Assembly (NCBI GenBank): GCA_902544085.1
Contig: CACCAP010000006.1
Location: 1 to 64,000, forward strand
Source: an uncultured Bacteroidota bacterium
GTDB taxonomy: Bacteria > Bacteroidota > Bacteroidia > Flavobacteriales > Flavobacteriaceae
Length of the DNA: 64,000 nucleotides
Direction: 5' to 3'
Below are positions 49,871-58,032 of this stretch, in pieces. The first letter of the stretch is position 1; each line of letters starts with the position of its first letter. The translations under genes were made by a program, and so were the position numbers. The notes under the pieces were generated by a model. That model saw only the letters and a program-made list of their open reading frames with translations, was not told the DNA's origin and did no database searches.

Positions 49871-52800
49871 TTAATTATTTTCTACTATTTCAATTTCTTC
49901 ATTAGTTAAGCCATACAATTCATAAACCATTTGGTCTATTTCTTTATCTGTTTTATCAATTTCTGTTTTTAAGACTTCTGCTTTTTCTTTTTGCTCATTA
50001 AAATACTGCATCCATTCTGCTTCTTCGCTCAATGATAATTTTTTGTATTCAGTTGCGTTTTCTTTTGCTGACTTTTTTCGTAATTTTTCTAACTCTTTTA
50101 ATAAAACTCCAAATTCTAGTTCGTGCCAATTCTCTATTTTTCCGCTTAAAGCTGAAATATTAAATTTGGAATTAATTAACTTAATAAAGTTTGATGAAAT
50201 ATTTTGTAACAAGTTTTCTTGTTCAATACGTGTTTTACTTAATTTGCTTAATAAGTTTTGTTCAACAGAATTAGCTTGAAAAATTGGTAAATCTTTCCAA
50301 TCATCTGGATAAAAATCAATTTTCCCTTTGCTTTCAAATTTTATATGATATGAAATTAATTTTGAATTTATGACAGCAAGTAAATATTTTAATTTATATG
50401 ATTCAGAATTGGATTCTACTATTACCCTGTCCTTTTTGATGTTTTTATAGTACTTTTTTATACTGTTATTATTTACTGAACTTAACTCATAAGCAGGTAT
50501 TGCCATAATTATAGTGTTGTCGCAATAATGACTTTTATCGGTATAAACAGCAACTTTTTTTTGACGTGAGAGTAAAAGTTTACTGGGTGGATAAAGTTCT
50601 GGAAAAGTTGGTCTAACGAGTCTTGAAGGACATCGTTCTGTGTTGTATTCCAAATACAAATCTTTTGTTATTACATATCTTTCTAAATATTTGCCCTCTG
50701 TGTAAATCTTTGAATGAATTTCATTTTTTGTTGCAGATAACAAGTCAGTTTTCTTGAATTTTTCAGGGTCTGATTTATCACTATTTAATCTCATACCATA
50801 ACTGACATAACATAAATCAGCTAATGTGATACACTTTTCTGTATTTATTTTGAATTCGGCAACATTTAATAAATACTGTTCTTCTCCTTTAGATTTATTT
50901 TCAACTTCAATAGCATCATAAACGTTTTGAACACGTTTGACTTTTTTTGCAGGTTTTGTACTTTTTAGTTTTTGTATGAAGGTTATTTTACTTCTAACTC
51001 CAACATTTTGAAATACATAAATGTCAGGAAAAAAGTCGATTTGGTATAAGAAGTAATTCTCTTCAATTAAGTTAACCAATTTTTTTGTGTAATCAGATTT
51101 ACCAATAGTATCTGGAATTATCATAGCTGACAAACCATTTTCCTTTGTAAGTTCTATACCTTTTTCAATGAATGGAACGTATAAATCCCACATTTTATAA
51201 GGACTTTTGTAATTTTTTTCTATGAAATTACGGCCTAAAATGTCATCATTATCTCTTGCCTTCACATAAGGTGGATTTCCAATAATTACATCAAAACCTC
51301 CTTTTTCAAAAACTTCTGGAAATTCTTTTTTCCAATCAAATGCTTTGTCTACTGCAACGGTTGGGTCGTCAATTAAACTGTTACCACATTTTATATTATT
51401 GTTTAATGACGTTAATTTTCTGCCTTTTTCTGCAGTTCTTAACCAAAGTGATAATTTGGCAATTTCTACACTTTCTTCATTAATATCTACACCGTAAATG
51501 TTATTTTCTAAAATAGCATTTTCTACTTCGCTTAATACCATTGCATCTCCAAATAGTTTGGCTTGTAATTCATCAATATATTGGTGTTCTGCTATTAGAA
51601 ATTCTAATGCTTGATTTAAAAATGCTCCACTTCCACAGGCTGGGTCACAAATTGTAATCTGTAATAACCACTTTCTGTAATCTTCTAATTTTTGTACAAG
51701 CTTTTTTAATGTTGCTTTCTGTCTTCCTTTACGTTTTTTTTCGAATTCATATTCTTGTATGTCGAGCTCGGTTTTCTTTTCTTCACAAAGTTTACCAACT
51801 GTATTATCTACAATGTATTTGGTTATATATTTTGGCGTGTAAAAAATACCATCTTTTTTTCTTTTAGATGTTTCTGTCTTTAAACCTGATATTTCATTTT
51901 GAATTTCTTCAATTTCTGATAGAGAGTGTTCAAAAATATGTCCCAAAATATTTACACTTATCTCAGACTCAAAATCATAATGACTTAAATTTTTGGTATG
52001 TTTTAATAAGATATTGTCGTCAATATCAATACTGTCTAAAATCTCATCATTAGCAAATAATCCTCCGTTAAATGCAAAAATAGATTCGTGCTCTCCTTTT
52101 GCTGGTCTTCCGATATTTAAAACAGAGAAATATTGTTTAAAAATTGAGTATAGAGAGCGGGATTCCCCGAACGCTATATCCCCTTCCCACTTGGAAATTA
52201 TTTTACTAATTGAATTAGCGGGAACTAAGTTTCTGTCCTCTGCGAAAAATATAAATAAGAACCTATCTAATAATTTTTGTGTCTTATTAAAAAGTAATAA
52301 TTTATCATATTCAGAATTGGTTTCAACAAGACTATTAAATATTTCATTTCGAAAAGCTGAATAATCTTTATAAAGTTTTTTAGTAATACTTTCTTCAACT
52401 AAAACAGATTCATTCTTTAACTTTTTTGGAATTCCATTAAATATACTGTCCTTATGCAAACAAAGGTGTAGTAATTTATAATCTTCTTTGGATAAATTAA
52501 ACAGGTCGAACTCCTCACAATCAACAGCATTTTCTACATAAAATCTTAGTTTTTCAAAATTAGACGTAACTACATATTCACATTTTGGATGATGTGCTTT
52601 ATATCCAAAAGCTTGAGCTTCTACAAATTTTAAATTTTTTGTATTAGTCCCTTTTAGCTCTATAACTAGTATAACTTCATTTTCTTTTTTTATCGCACCA
52701 TCTGCTTTTTTGCTATCTGAAATATTTTTTTCTTCAAAAAATAAATTTCCTTCATCTGCTGAATCATATTGGGACTTATAACCTAAGCACTCAACAAAGA

Positions 52801-52960
52801 TTTTTGTTAAAAAACCAGCTTGAAAAACTTCTTCCTTAAAGTCTCTTACTTTGGAAGACATTTTTTGGTAATCTTGAATCTTTTCCCAACCAGAATTTAT
52901 CTCATCATCATTGATTGTGTTTAAATAGTTATTTAGGACAGATTTTTGGAATAATGACAT
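49871..52960 (-). CDS. Type IIG-like restriction-modification enzyme (Eco57I-type)
   Basis: A 1029-residue single-chain enzyme. An N-terminal PD-(D/E)xK nuclease is visible as Asp87 and the ELKG motif with Glu101 and Lys103. The central N6-adenine methyltransferase has motif I DPACGSGAFL near 440 and motif IV GNPPYV near 560, preceded by KKDGIFYTPKYITKYIV. The C-terminal 400 residues form a TaqI-like specificity/target-recognition region, ending in coiled coil (LKTEIDKTDKEIDQMV). It both methylates and cuts DNA. It is the second gene of the island, 33 bases after the nuclease gene. Confidence 0.9.
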   Translation of the reverse strand: MSLFQKSVLNNYLNTINDDEINSGWEKIQDYQKMSSKVRDFKEEVFQAGFLTKIFVECLGYKSQYDSADEGNLFFEEKNISDSKKADGAIKKENEVILVIELKGTNTKNLKFVEAQAFGYKAHHPKCEYVVTSNFEKLRFYVENAVDCEEFDLFNLSKEDYKLLHLCLHKDSIFNGIPKKLKNESVLVEESITKKLYKDYSAFRNEIFNSLVETNSEYDKLLLFNKTQKLLDRFLFIFFAEDRNLVPANSISKIISKWEGDIAFGESRSLYSIFKQYFSVLNIGRPAKGEHESIFAFNGGLFANDEILDSIDIDDNILLKHTKNLSHYDFESEISVNILGHIFEHSLSEIEEIQNEISGLKTETSKRKKDGIFYTPKYITKYIVDNTVGKLCEEKKTELDIQEYEFEKKRKGRQKATLKKLVQKLEDYRKWLLQITICDPACGSGAFLNQALEFLIAEHQYIDELQAKLFGDAMVLSEVENAILENNIYGVDINEESVEIAKLSLWLRTAEKGRKLTSLNNNIKCGNSLIDDPTVAVDKAFDWKKEFPEVFEKGGFDVIIGNPPYVKARDNDDILGRNFIEKNYKSPYKMWDLYVPFIEKGIELTKENGLSAMIIPDTIGKSDYTKKLVNLIEENYFLYQIDFFPDIYVFQNVGVRSKITFIQKLKSTKPAKKVKRVQNVYDAIEVENKSKGEEQYLLNVAEFKINTEKCITLADLCYVSYGMRLNSDKSDPEKFKKTDLLSATKNEIHSKIYTEGKYLERYVITKDLYLEYNTERCPSRLVRPTFPELYPPSKLLLSRQKKVAVYTDKSHYCDNTIIMAIPAYELSSVNNNSIKKYYKNIKKDRVIVESNSESYKLKYLLAVINSKLISYHIKFESKGKIDFYPDDWKDLPIFQANSVEQNLLSKLSKTRIEQENLLQNISSNFIKLINSKFNISALSGKIENWHELEFGVLLKELEKLRKKSAKENATEYKKLSLSEEAEWMQYFNEQKEKAEVLKTEIDKTDKEIDQMVYELYGLTNEEIEIVENN

Positions 52961-52993
52961 TTTATTTAGAGTACTAATTGAAAGGTAATTTTT

Positions 52994-53932
52994 TCATTTA
53001 TAAAGCTTGAAATTAACTTTGTACTTATAGAAGTCAATATTTGTTGTAACACTTAAAGCTCGTGTTAATTTAATATCATCTTCAAGTCCGATTATAACTC
53101 CTTTTACATTTTGATTTTCTTCAGCCAAATCGGACTTAACAAAACCCATATATCTTTGAATTTGACCAACTACATTATCACTAACTCTTCCTTTTTTAAG
53201 TTCAACAACAAGCAAAGTCTTTTTGTCTTTACTAATTGCTAAAATATCAATTGGACCTGTATCGGATGGGTATTGTTGACCAACGATTTCTCCATCAACT
53301 TCATATATATTATATTTCTTGCCAAGGGATGTTGAGCTCCAATTCTTCACTAAAAAATCCTCAAGATGTTTTTCAAGCGCAAATTCTGATGGTTCTTCAA
53401 TAGTTGGGTCGTTGGATATTACTGCAGTATCTCTTTTTCCGTACAATAATTTCTCTAACTCATCTTCATATTTAGAAATATCTATTAGTGTATTTTGAGC
53501 GGTTAATGAACTTAAAAGCTCTTTAGACATTTCACTGACCTTAATAGATTTGTCAAACCATTCAACTTTTCGTCTATGAAACTGGTCACCTAACTCATCG
53601 TCAAAATAATAGTTAGATATTATTTTGCAAGGATGATAATTTTTGTCTTTATCCTGGCAAAGAACTACTACATCTTTTTCAATACCTTTTGAAAGTGTCC
53701 AAATTACTCCACAATTTAACCCTGCTGCAACTCTTGATTTATTTGGTTCTCTTTTAATTATTTCAGGAATGAATTTTTTATTGAACTCTCTCCAATTTTC
53801 ATAAAGAGAATCTGATAAGTTAATATCTAACCCAAAGCCAACAGCGATATAATTATTTTTATAGAAATTTTTAAACCATTGATGGTCACGGCCTGTTCTT
53901 AACCTCATATACTTAAGCTGTTTGTACTTCAT
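52994..53932 (-). CDS. EVE/PUA-like domain fused to NucS-type nuclease
   Basis: The 312-residue protein has an N-terminal segment (IAVGFGLDINLSDS, GVIWTLSKGIEKDVVVLC) that resembles the YTH/EVE-like PUA domains of modification-dependent restriction enzymes. A linker region (about 130-185) leads to a C-terminal PD-(D/E)xK nuclease with Asp229 (GPIDILAISKD), Glu244-x-Lys246 (VVELKKG) and Gln257 in GQIQRYMGF, matching the NucS/DUF91 (RecB-like) group. It probably recognises and cuts modified DNA. It is the first gene after mnmE in the island. Confidence 0.75.
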   Translation of the reverse strand: MKYKQLKYMRLRTGRDHQWFKNFYKNNYIAVGFGLDINLSDSLYENWREFNKKFIPEIIKREPNKSRVAAGLNCGVIWTLSKGIEKDVVVLCQDKDKNYHPCKIISNYYFDDELGDQFHRRKVEWFDKSIKVSEMSKELLSSLTAQNTLIDISKYEDELEKLLYGKRDTAVISNDPTIEEPSEFALEKHLEDFLVKNWSSTSLGKKYNIYEVDGEIVGQQYPSDTGPIDILAISKDKKTLLVVELKKGRVSDNVVGQIQRYMGFVKSDLAEENQNVKGVIIGLEDDIKLTRALSVTTNIDFYKYKVNFKLYK

Positions 53933-53953
53933 ATTATTAATTTAAAAAAATTT

Positions 53954-54001
53954 ATCATATTTATATAACTAACTGATTATCAACTACTTACCAATACAAA
54001 A
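53954..54001. repeat. Right att-like site at the mnmE 3' end
   Basis: The last 18 bases of mnmE (including stop) plus 28 matching bases downstream form the right copy of the repeat flanking the island. Because mnmE is intact, this side is the reconstituted target. Confidence 0.7.
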
Positions 54002-55378
54002 ATTTGAAAATATATTTCCTAGCATCTCGTCATTAGTTATTTGACCAGTGATTTCTCCAATTGAGTCAATAGCTTTTCTTAGATCTATTGACAAAAGATC
54101 TCCAGAGATGTTATTTTCCAAACCTTTTTCAACTTCAGCAAGAGACGTTAAAGCATGTGACAAAAACTCATAATGTCTCAAGTTTGTAACTACTGTACTT
54201 CCCGGTGTTTCTATTAACTCAAAAGCGTTAGATAATTTTTTAACTAAACCCAACACAGATTTTTTTTCCAAAGCAGATATTTCAGCAATTTCAGTAATCC
54301 CGAATTTGCTAGATTTTTTCAAAAGGGCTTCTAAATCAATTTTGGAATTATTCTCTAAGTCTACTTTATTTCTAATTAGGACAATTTTTAAATCCTGTCG
54401 AGCAAACTCTTTTAAGTCATTTACAATTTCTTCCTCATTTGCATCATTAATATCAAAAAGATAAAGCAATACAGATGCCTCAGATATTTTTGATTTTGTT
54501 ATTTCAATTCCTTTTGATTCAATAATATCTTTTGTTTTTCGAAGTCCCGCAGTGTCAATGAATCTATACTTTATTCCGTTAATAATAATTACATCTTCTA
54601 TTGCATCTCTGGTTGTTCCAGGGATGTCGCTTACAATTGCTTTTTGTTCATTTAATAAAGTATTTAGTAGTGATGATTTTCCAGAATTTGGTTTGCCAGC
54701 AATTGCAACTGGCACACCATTTTTAATTGCATTTCCATACTTAAATGATTCTTTTAAATTTTGCACTTTCTCCTTAACTTTTTTAATGAGATTTTCTAGT
54801 TCACTTTTATTTGCAAAATCAACATCTTCCTCCCCAAAATCTAGCTCTAGCTCTATCATTGAAACAAAATGAAGTAATTCTTCTCTCAAAACTTTTAAGT
54901 CATTTTGAAATCCTCCTCTCATTTGACTTAATGCGATTTTATGCATTGAAGACGAATCAGAATAAATAAGATCTGATACGGCCTCCGCTTGTGTCAAGTC
55001 CATTTTACCACTCAAAAATGATCTCATTGTAAACTCACCAGGTTTGGCAAGTCTTATGTCTTTTTCTAATAATGTTTGAAGTATTTTCTTTTGAATAAAT
55101 GTAGAACCATGACATGAAATTTCAACTGTCTGCTGGCCTGTGTACGATTTGTCTTTATCAAAAAAGAAAACTACCACCTCATCAATCACTTCATCTTCAT
55201 TTATGAACTCCCCAAATATCATGGAATGGGATTTAATATTTAAAAGACTTTTTCCACTTTTAGATTTAAAAAAAGGATTGACTTTTTCCAATGCTTTTTC
55301 CCCACTTACTCGAATCAAAGAAATTGCCCCCATGCCACTGGGTGAGGATATAGCAACGATATCATCTTTAAAATCCAT
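53984..55378 (-). CDS. mnmE: tRNA uridine-5-carboxymethylaminomethyl modification GTPase MnmE
   Basis: The 464-residue protein has the MnmE N-terminal tetrahydrofolate domain (DDIVAISSPSGMGAISLIRVSG) and helical region, then a G domain with GKPNSGKSSLLNTLL near residue 225, DIPGTTRDAIEDV near 250, DTAGLRKTKD near 272 and RNKVDL near 340. It ends in the invariant FCIGK. With MnmG it modifies wobble U34 of some tRNAs. Its terminal codons form the right att site of the island. The upstream GNAT-like gene ends exactly at its start. Confidence 0.97.
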   Translation of the reverse strand: MDFKDDIVAISSPSGMGAISLIRVSGEKALEKVNPFFKSKSGKSLLNIKSHSMIFGEFINEDEVIDEVVVFFFDKDKSYTGQQTVEISCHGSTFIQKKILQTLLEKDIRLAKPGEFTMRSFLSGKMDLTQAEAVSDLIYSDSSSMHKIALSQMRGGFQNDLKVLREELLHFVSMIELELDFGEEDVDFANKSELENLIKKVKEKVQNLKESFKYGNAIKNGVPVAIAGKPNSGKSSLLNTLLNEQKAIVSDIPGTTRDAIEDVIIINGIKYRFIDTAGLRKTKDIIESKGIEITKSKISEASVLLYLFDINDANEEEIVNDLKEFARQDLKIVLIRNKVDLENNSKIDLEALLKKSSKFGITEIAEISALEKKSVLGLVKKLSNAFELIETPGSTVVTNLRHYEFLSHALTSLAEVEKGLENNISGDLLSIDLRKAIDSIGEITGQITNDEMLGNIFSNFCIGK

Positions 55379-56506
55379 TTATTTTAGCTTTTTCGTAAAT
55401 GTCGCTCTCCTTTTATGTAGTGTGCTTTGATAGTTTTTCCAAAATGCCTGAATTGCTTTGTTTTCAACAAGTTCAGGATTTGTTTCAACTTCAACTATTC
55501 CTCTTTTATTAAAAGTGTTTTGTAACTCGTTAAAGATAACAGCCGTTACACCTTTACTTTGGTATTTAGGGTCAACCCCAATTAAATAAAGCGATACCCT
55601 GTCATTAAAATGTTGGGCTTTAAAAAGACGCAAATACCCCATTAACCCCATTTTACCATTAATTTTTTTTAATGCTCTGGAGAATGAAGGCATTGTAATT
55701 AAGAAAGCAATTAAATTATCGTCCTTATCCAAACAACATTTGATAAAGTCTGGGTGGATATATTTAATGAATTTTTCTTTATAGAAATCGATTTGATATT
55801 GCTTAATGGTAACATATGTCTGTAGGTTTGAATAAGTAACATTTAATAACTCAAACATCTTGTCGACGTAAGGAATAATCTCCTTTCTTGATTTAAAATT
55901 TAGAACCTTGAGCTCATACCTTTGCTGAATTATTTTTGAGAATTTTTTTACTTTTTCAGGAGCATCCTCAGCAGAAAAAATTTTGATTTTATACTCCACC
56001 CATTCTGCAAGCTTACTAAATCCGAGTTTTTTTAGATGCTCTTTTTGATATGGATAATGATACCAAGTAATCATCGTATTTAACTCTTCATAACCCTCAA
56101 TCAATAGTCCTGCTTTATCCATATTTGAAAATCCAACAGGTCCATCAACAAATTCAAGTTTCCTTTTTTTACCAAATTCTATAACGGATTCAAGAAGCTT
56201 TTTACTTACCTCCAAATCATCAATCGTATCATACCAGCCAAATCTTAGTTTATTTTTCTTTTGCTCTTCAATTTCGACCCAATTGACCATTGCTGCAATT
56301 CTTCCAGCCGTAACACCATCTTTTTTGGCAATATAAAATTCCGCCTCAGCATTTTCAAAGACAGGGTTTTTTTCTTTATCCATCGATTCTAGTTCTTCTG
56401 AAATGATTGGTGGAACCCAATAATCACAACCCTTATATAAAGAGAAAGGGAACATCACAAACTCTCTTTCCTGATCTTTACTCTCGACTTTAATAATTTC
56501 TATCAT
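55379..56506 (-). CDS. GNAT-like protein (YghO-type)
   Basis: A 375-residue protein with GNAT-like features including LIAFLITMPSFSRALKKING near 260 and the C-terminal YLIGVDPKYQSKGVTAVIF near 315-333 (motif A-like), matching large YghO-type Bacteroidota proteins of unknown substrate. The mnmE start follows its stop with no gap and its own start overlaps the stop of the upstream outer-membrane-like gene by four bases, so all three are cotranscribed. Confidence 0.8.
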   Translation of the reverse strand: MIEIIKVESKDQEREFVMFPFSLYKGCDYWVPPIISEELESMDKEKNPVFENAEAEFYIAKKDGVTAGRIAAMVNWVEIEEQKKNKLRFGWYDTIDDLEVSKKLLESVIEFGKKRKLEFVDGPVGFSNMDKAGLLIEGYEELNTMITWYHYPYQKEHLKKLGFSKLAEWVEYKIKIFSAEDAPEKVKKFSKIIQQRYELKVLNFKSRKEIIPYVDKMFELLNVTYSNLQTYVTIKQYQIDFYKEKFIKYIHPDFIKCCLDKDDNLIAFLITMPSFSRALKKINGKMGLMGYLRLFKAQHFNDRVSLYLIGVDPKYQSKGVTAVIFNELQNTFNKRGIVEVETNPELVENKAIQAFWKNYQSTLHKRRATFTKKLK

Positions 56507-57750
56507 TTATTTTTCTTTCTGTCAGCTCTGTTTTCGCGTCTGGTTTCTTTATCTAATTTCTTTGATTCTTTCTTTAAATCTTTCAACTCTTTTCTGACTT
56601 TTTTCTTTTCAGAAACTTTTCCTTTTTTGAGAAAACCTAATAAACTTTTTCCCTCTCTCTCATTCTTTTTTGCTTGTTTTTCTGAATCTTTTTCTGCCTT
56701 TTTTTGAGCTTTTTGATTTTTTTTGAATTCTTTCATCTGCTTCAATTCCACATCTGTAATGTCAATATGCCAATCAAATCTTTTAGAAAAGCCGAGGCTA
56801 AAATAAAATAAACTTGGTGTGTTTTTTAAACTACCACCGATATTTAAATCTGCTTGTATATCTTTTGATATGAGATGGGCTGCTCCAAACTTAAAAAGTT
56901 CATCAGAATAAGCGCTATTTTTAAAACTTTGAAACTCACCAAATACACTCCAATTTGGATTTCTCAAATTGTGTGTTATTGTAAAAAGGTAGTTTAATGT
57001 ATTATAATTACTGGGTTTAGGAACTAAAATTGGCAATTTTAGGTTTTTGAATGCGAGCTTATAAAAGAAGTTGTTGACCACCACCCATCTTCCTTTGAAA
57101 TGATTTTGAGTTGCGATTCCAACAAATGGGGATATGCTTTGAGTTGGGTAATAAAAATTTATAAACCTTCTTGTATTTTCATTAATTTGATCTGGCTGTA
57201 ATGGTCTTTTTATTTGAAAAAACTGATCATTATAATTAATCTTATCGTCAAAATTAAATCCAGATCCCACAATCACAGAAAGTGCTGGTATAAAATCTGT
57301 CAATTTTATAACCCTTCCTGCTTTCCAGCTGTAAAAATTTTCTCCATGCCATTTTTTATTTTTAAAAGGGTCAAAAACTAGATATTTAAATCCTATACTT
57401 TGCTCGCCAATTAGAGTTTCACTGGATTCTGTGTAGTAATTGTTTTGATAATTATTATCAATAACATTTCTTGAAAAAATAGAGCCCTCAAGAAACACCT
57501 CAAGCTTATCATTTAGTAACCCATACCTAATCAGATAATTAAAATTAAGTCCATCAACCTTAGAGTTATTTAAGTTTTTATGCTCCATGCTGTAGCTCGA
57601 AACACCCGTTTCCACTTGAAGAACGTTCCAACCAATTGCAAATGCACCATGAGATGTTCCAGGTCTATTTGAATTTATTGTTTCTGTATACTGTGAAGTA
57701 ACCCAAAATGCAGTAAAAAAGAAAAAAAGGAAATATCTGACTGTAAGCAT
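56503..57750 (-). CDS. Outer-membrane beta-barrel protein (phenol-MetA-type)
   Basis: A 415-residue protein starting MLTVRYFLFFFFTAFWVTSQ, a signal peptide; the earlier in-frame ATG at 57771 lies within the likely -7 box. The N-terminal mature part TINSNRPGTSHGAFAIGWNV is typical of the PF13557-type outer-membrane channel family and about 330 residues of alternating strands follow. A lysine/glutamate-rich coiled tail (about residues 345-415) is an unusual extension. Substrate unknown. Confidence 0.75.
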   Translation of the reverse strand: MLTVRYFLFFFFTAFWVTSQYTETINSNRPGTSHGAFAIGWNVLQVETGVSSYSMEHKNLNNSKVDGLNFNYLIRYGLLNDKLEVFLEGSIFSRNVIDNNYQNNYYTESSETLIGEQSIGFKYLVFDPFKNKKWHGENFYSWKAGRVIKLTDFIPALSVIVGSGFNFDDKINYNDQFFQIKRPLQPDQINENTRRFINFYYPTQSISPFVGIATQNHFKGRWVVVNNFFYKLAFKNLKLPILVPKPSNYNTLNYLFTITHNLRNPNWSVFGEFQSFKNSAYSDELFKFGAAHLISKDIQADLNIGGSLKNTPSLFYFSLGFSKRFDWHIDITDVELKQMKEFKKNQKAQKKAEKDSEKQAKKNEREGKSLLGFLKKGKVSEKKKVRKELKDLKKESKKLDKETRRENRADRKKNK

Positions 57751-57768
57751 AATACAATAAATATAATT

Positions 57769-57776
57769 CAAAGATA
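57769..57776 (-). promoter_or_regulatory. -7 element for the outer-membrane/GNAT/mnmE operon
   Basis: Minus-strand TATCTTTG, full TAnnTTTG match, ends 18 bases before the ATG at 57750. It probably drives the three-gene operon and, by readthrough, the island behind mnmE. Confidence 0.45.
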
Positions 57777-57815
57777 AATTGAAATATGCAATTAACTAAT
57801 TCATTTGATTAATTG

Positions 57816-57823
57816 TATTTTTG
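57816..57823 (+). promoter_or_regulatory. -7 element for the YfhO/polysaccharide operon
   Basis: TATTTTTG, full TAnnTTTG match, ends 11 bases before the DUF4834 ATG at 57835. Together with the site at 57769-57776 it forms a divergent promoter pair. Confidence 0.45.
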
Positions 57824-57834
57824 AAAAAAAGGAT

Positions 57835-58032
57835 ATGCTTTTTATTTATATTTTTCTATTCATTGTAATCTTCAGTTATGTATTAAAAAGACTGGCTCCC
57901 TATATCATTAGATTTATAATAAAAAAACAGTTTGAAAAATTTCAAAAAAAACAACCACCCAAAAAAGATAATTTCAAGATGAAAACAAATAAAAAGGTTG
58001 GTGAATATATCGATTATGAGGAGATTGATTAA
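57835..58032 (+). CDS. DUF4834 family membrane protein
   Basis: A 65-residue protein with one N-terminal helix (MLFIYIFLFIVIFSYVLKRLAPYIIR) and a lysine-rich tail ending in GEYIDYEEID, the pattern of DUF4834, which in Bacteroidota commonly precedes a YfhO-type gene. It overlaps the YfhO start by 17 bases. I chose the ATG at 57835; a TTG at 57805 would add ten residues. Confidence 0.82.
   Translation: MLFIYIFLFIVIFSYVLKRLAPYIIRFIIKKQFEKFQKKQPPKKDNFKMKTNKKVGEYIDYEEID

Larger units (their letters stand above)
49715..54001. mobile_element. Putative restriction island integrated at the mnmE 3' end
   Basis: A duplicated mnmE end brackets a 4.2-kb segment. The right copy (53984-54001) is the real mnmE end; the left copy (49749-49766) is TTACTTGCCAATACAGAA, matching it at 15 of 18 positions and still encoding FCIGK-stop. 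A further block at 49715-49742 matches 53954-53981 at 25 of 28. Between them lie only an EVE-NucS-like nuclease gene and a type IIG-like restriction-modification gene. The mnmE (trmE) 3' end is the known integration site of Salmonella genomic island 1-type elements. No integrase is present, so the element is probably degenerate or mobilised in trans. Confidence 0.7.
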
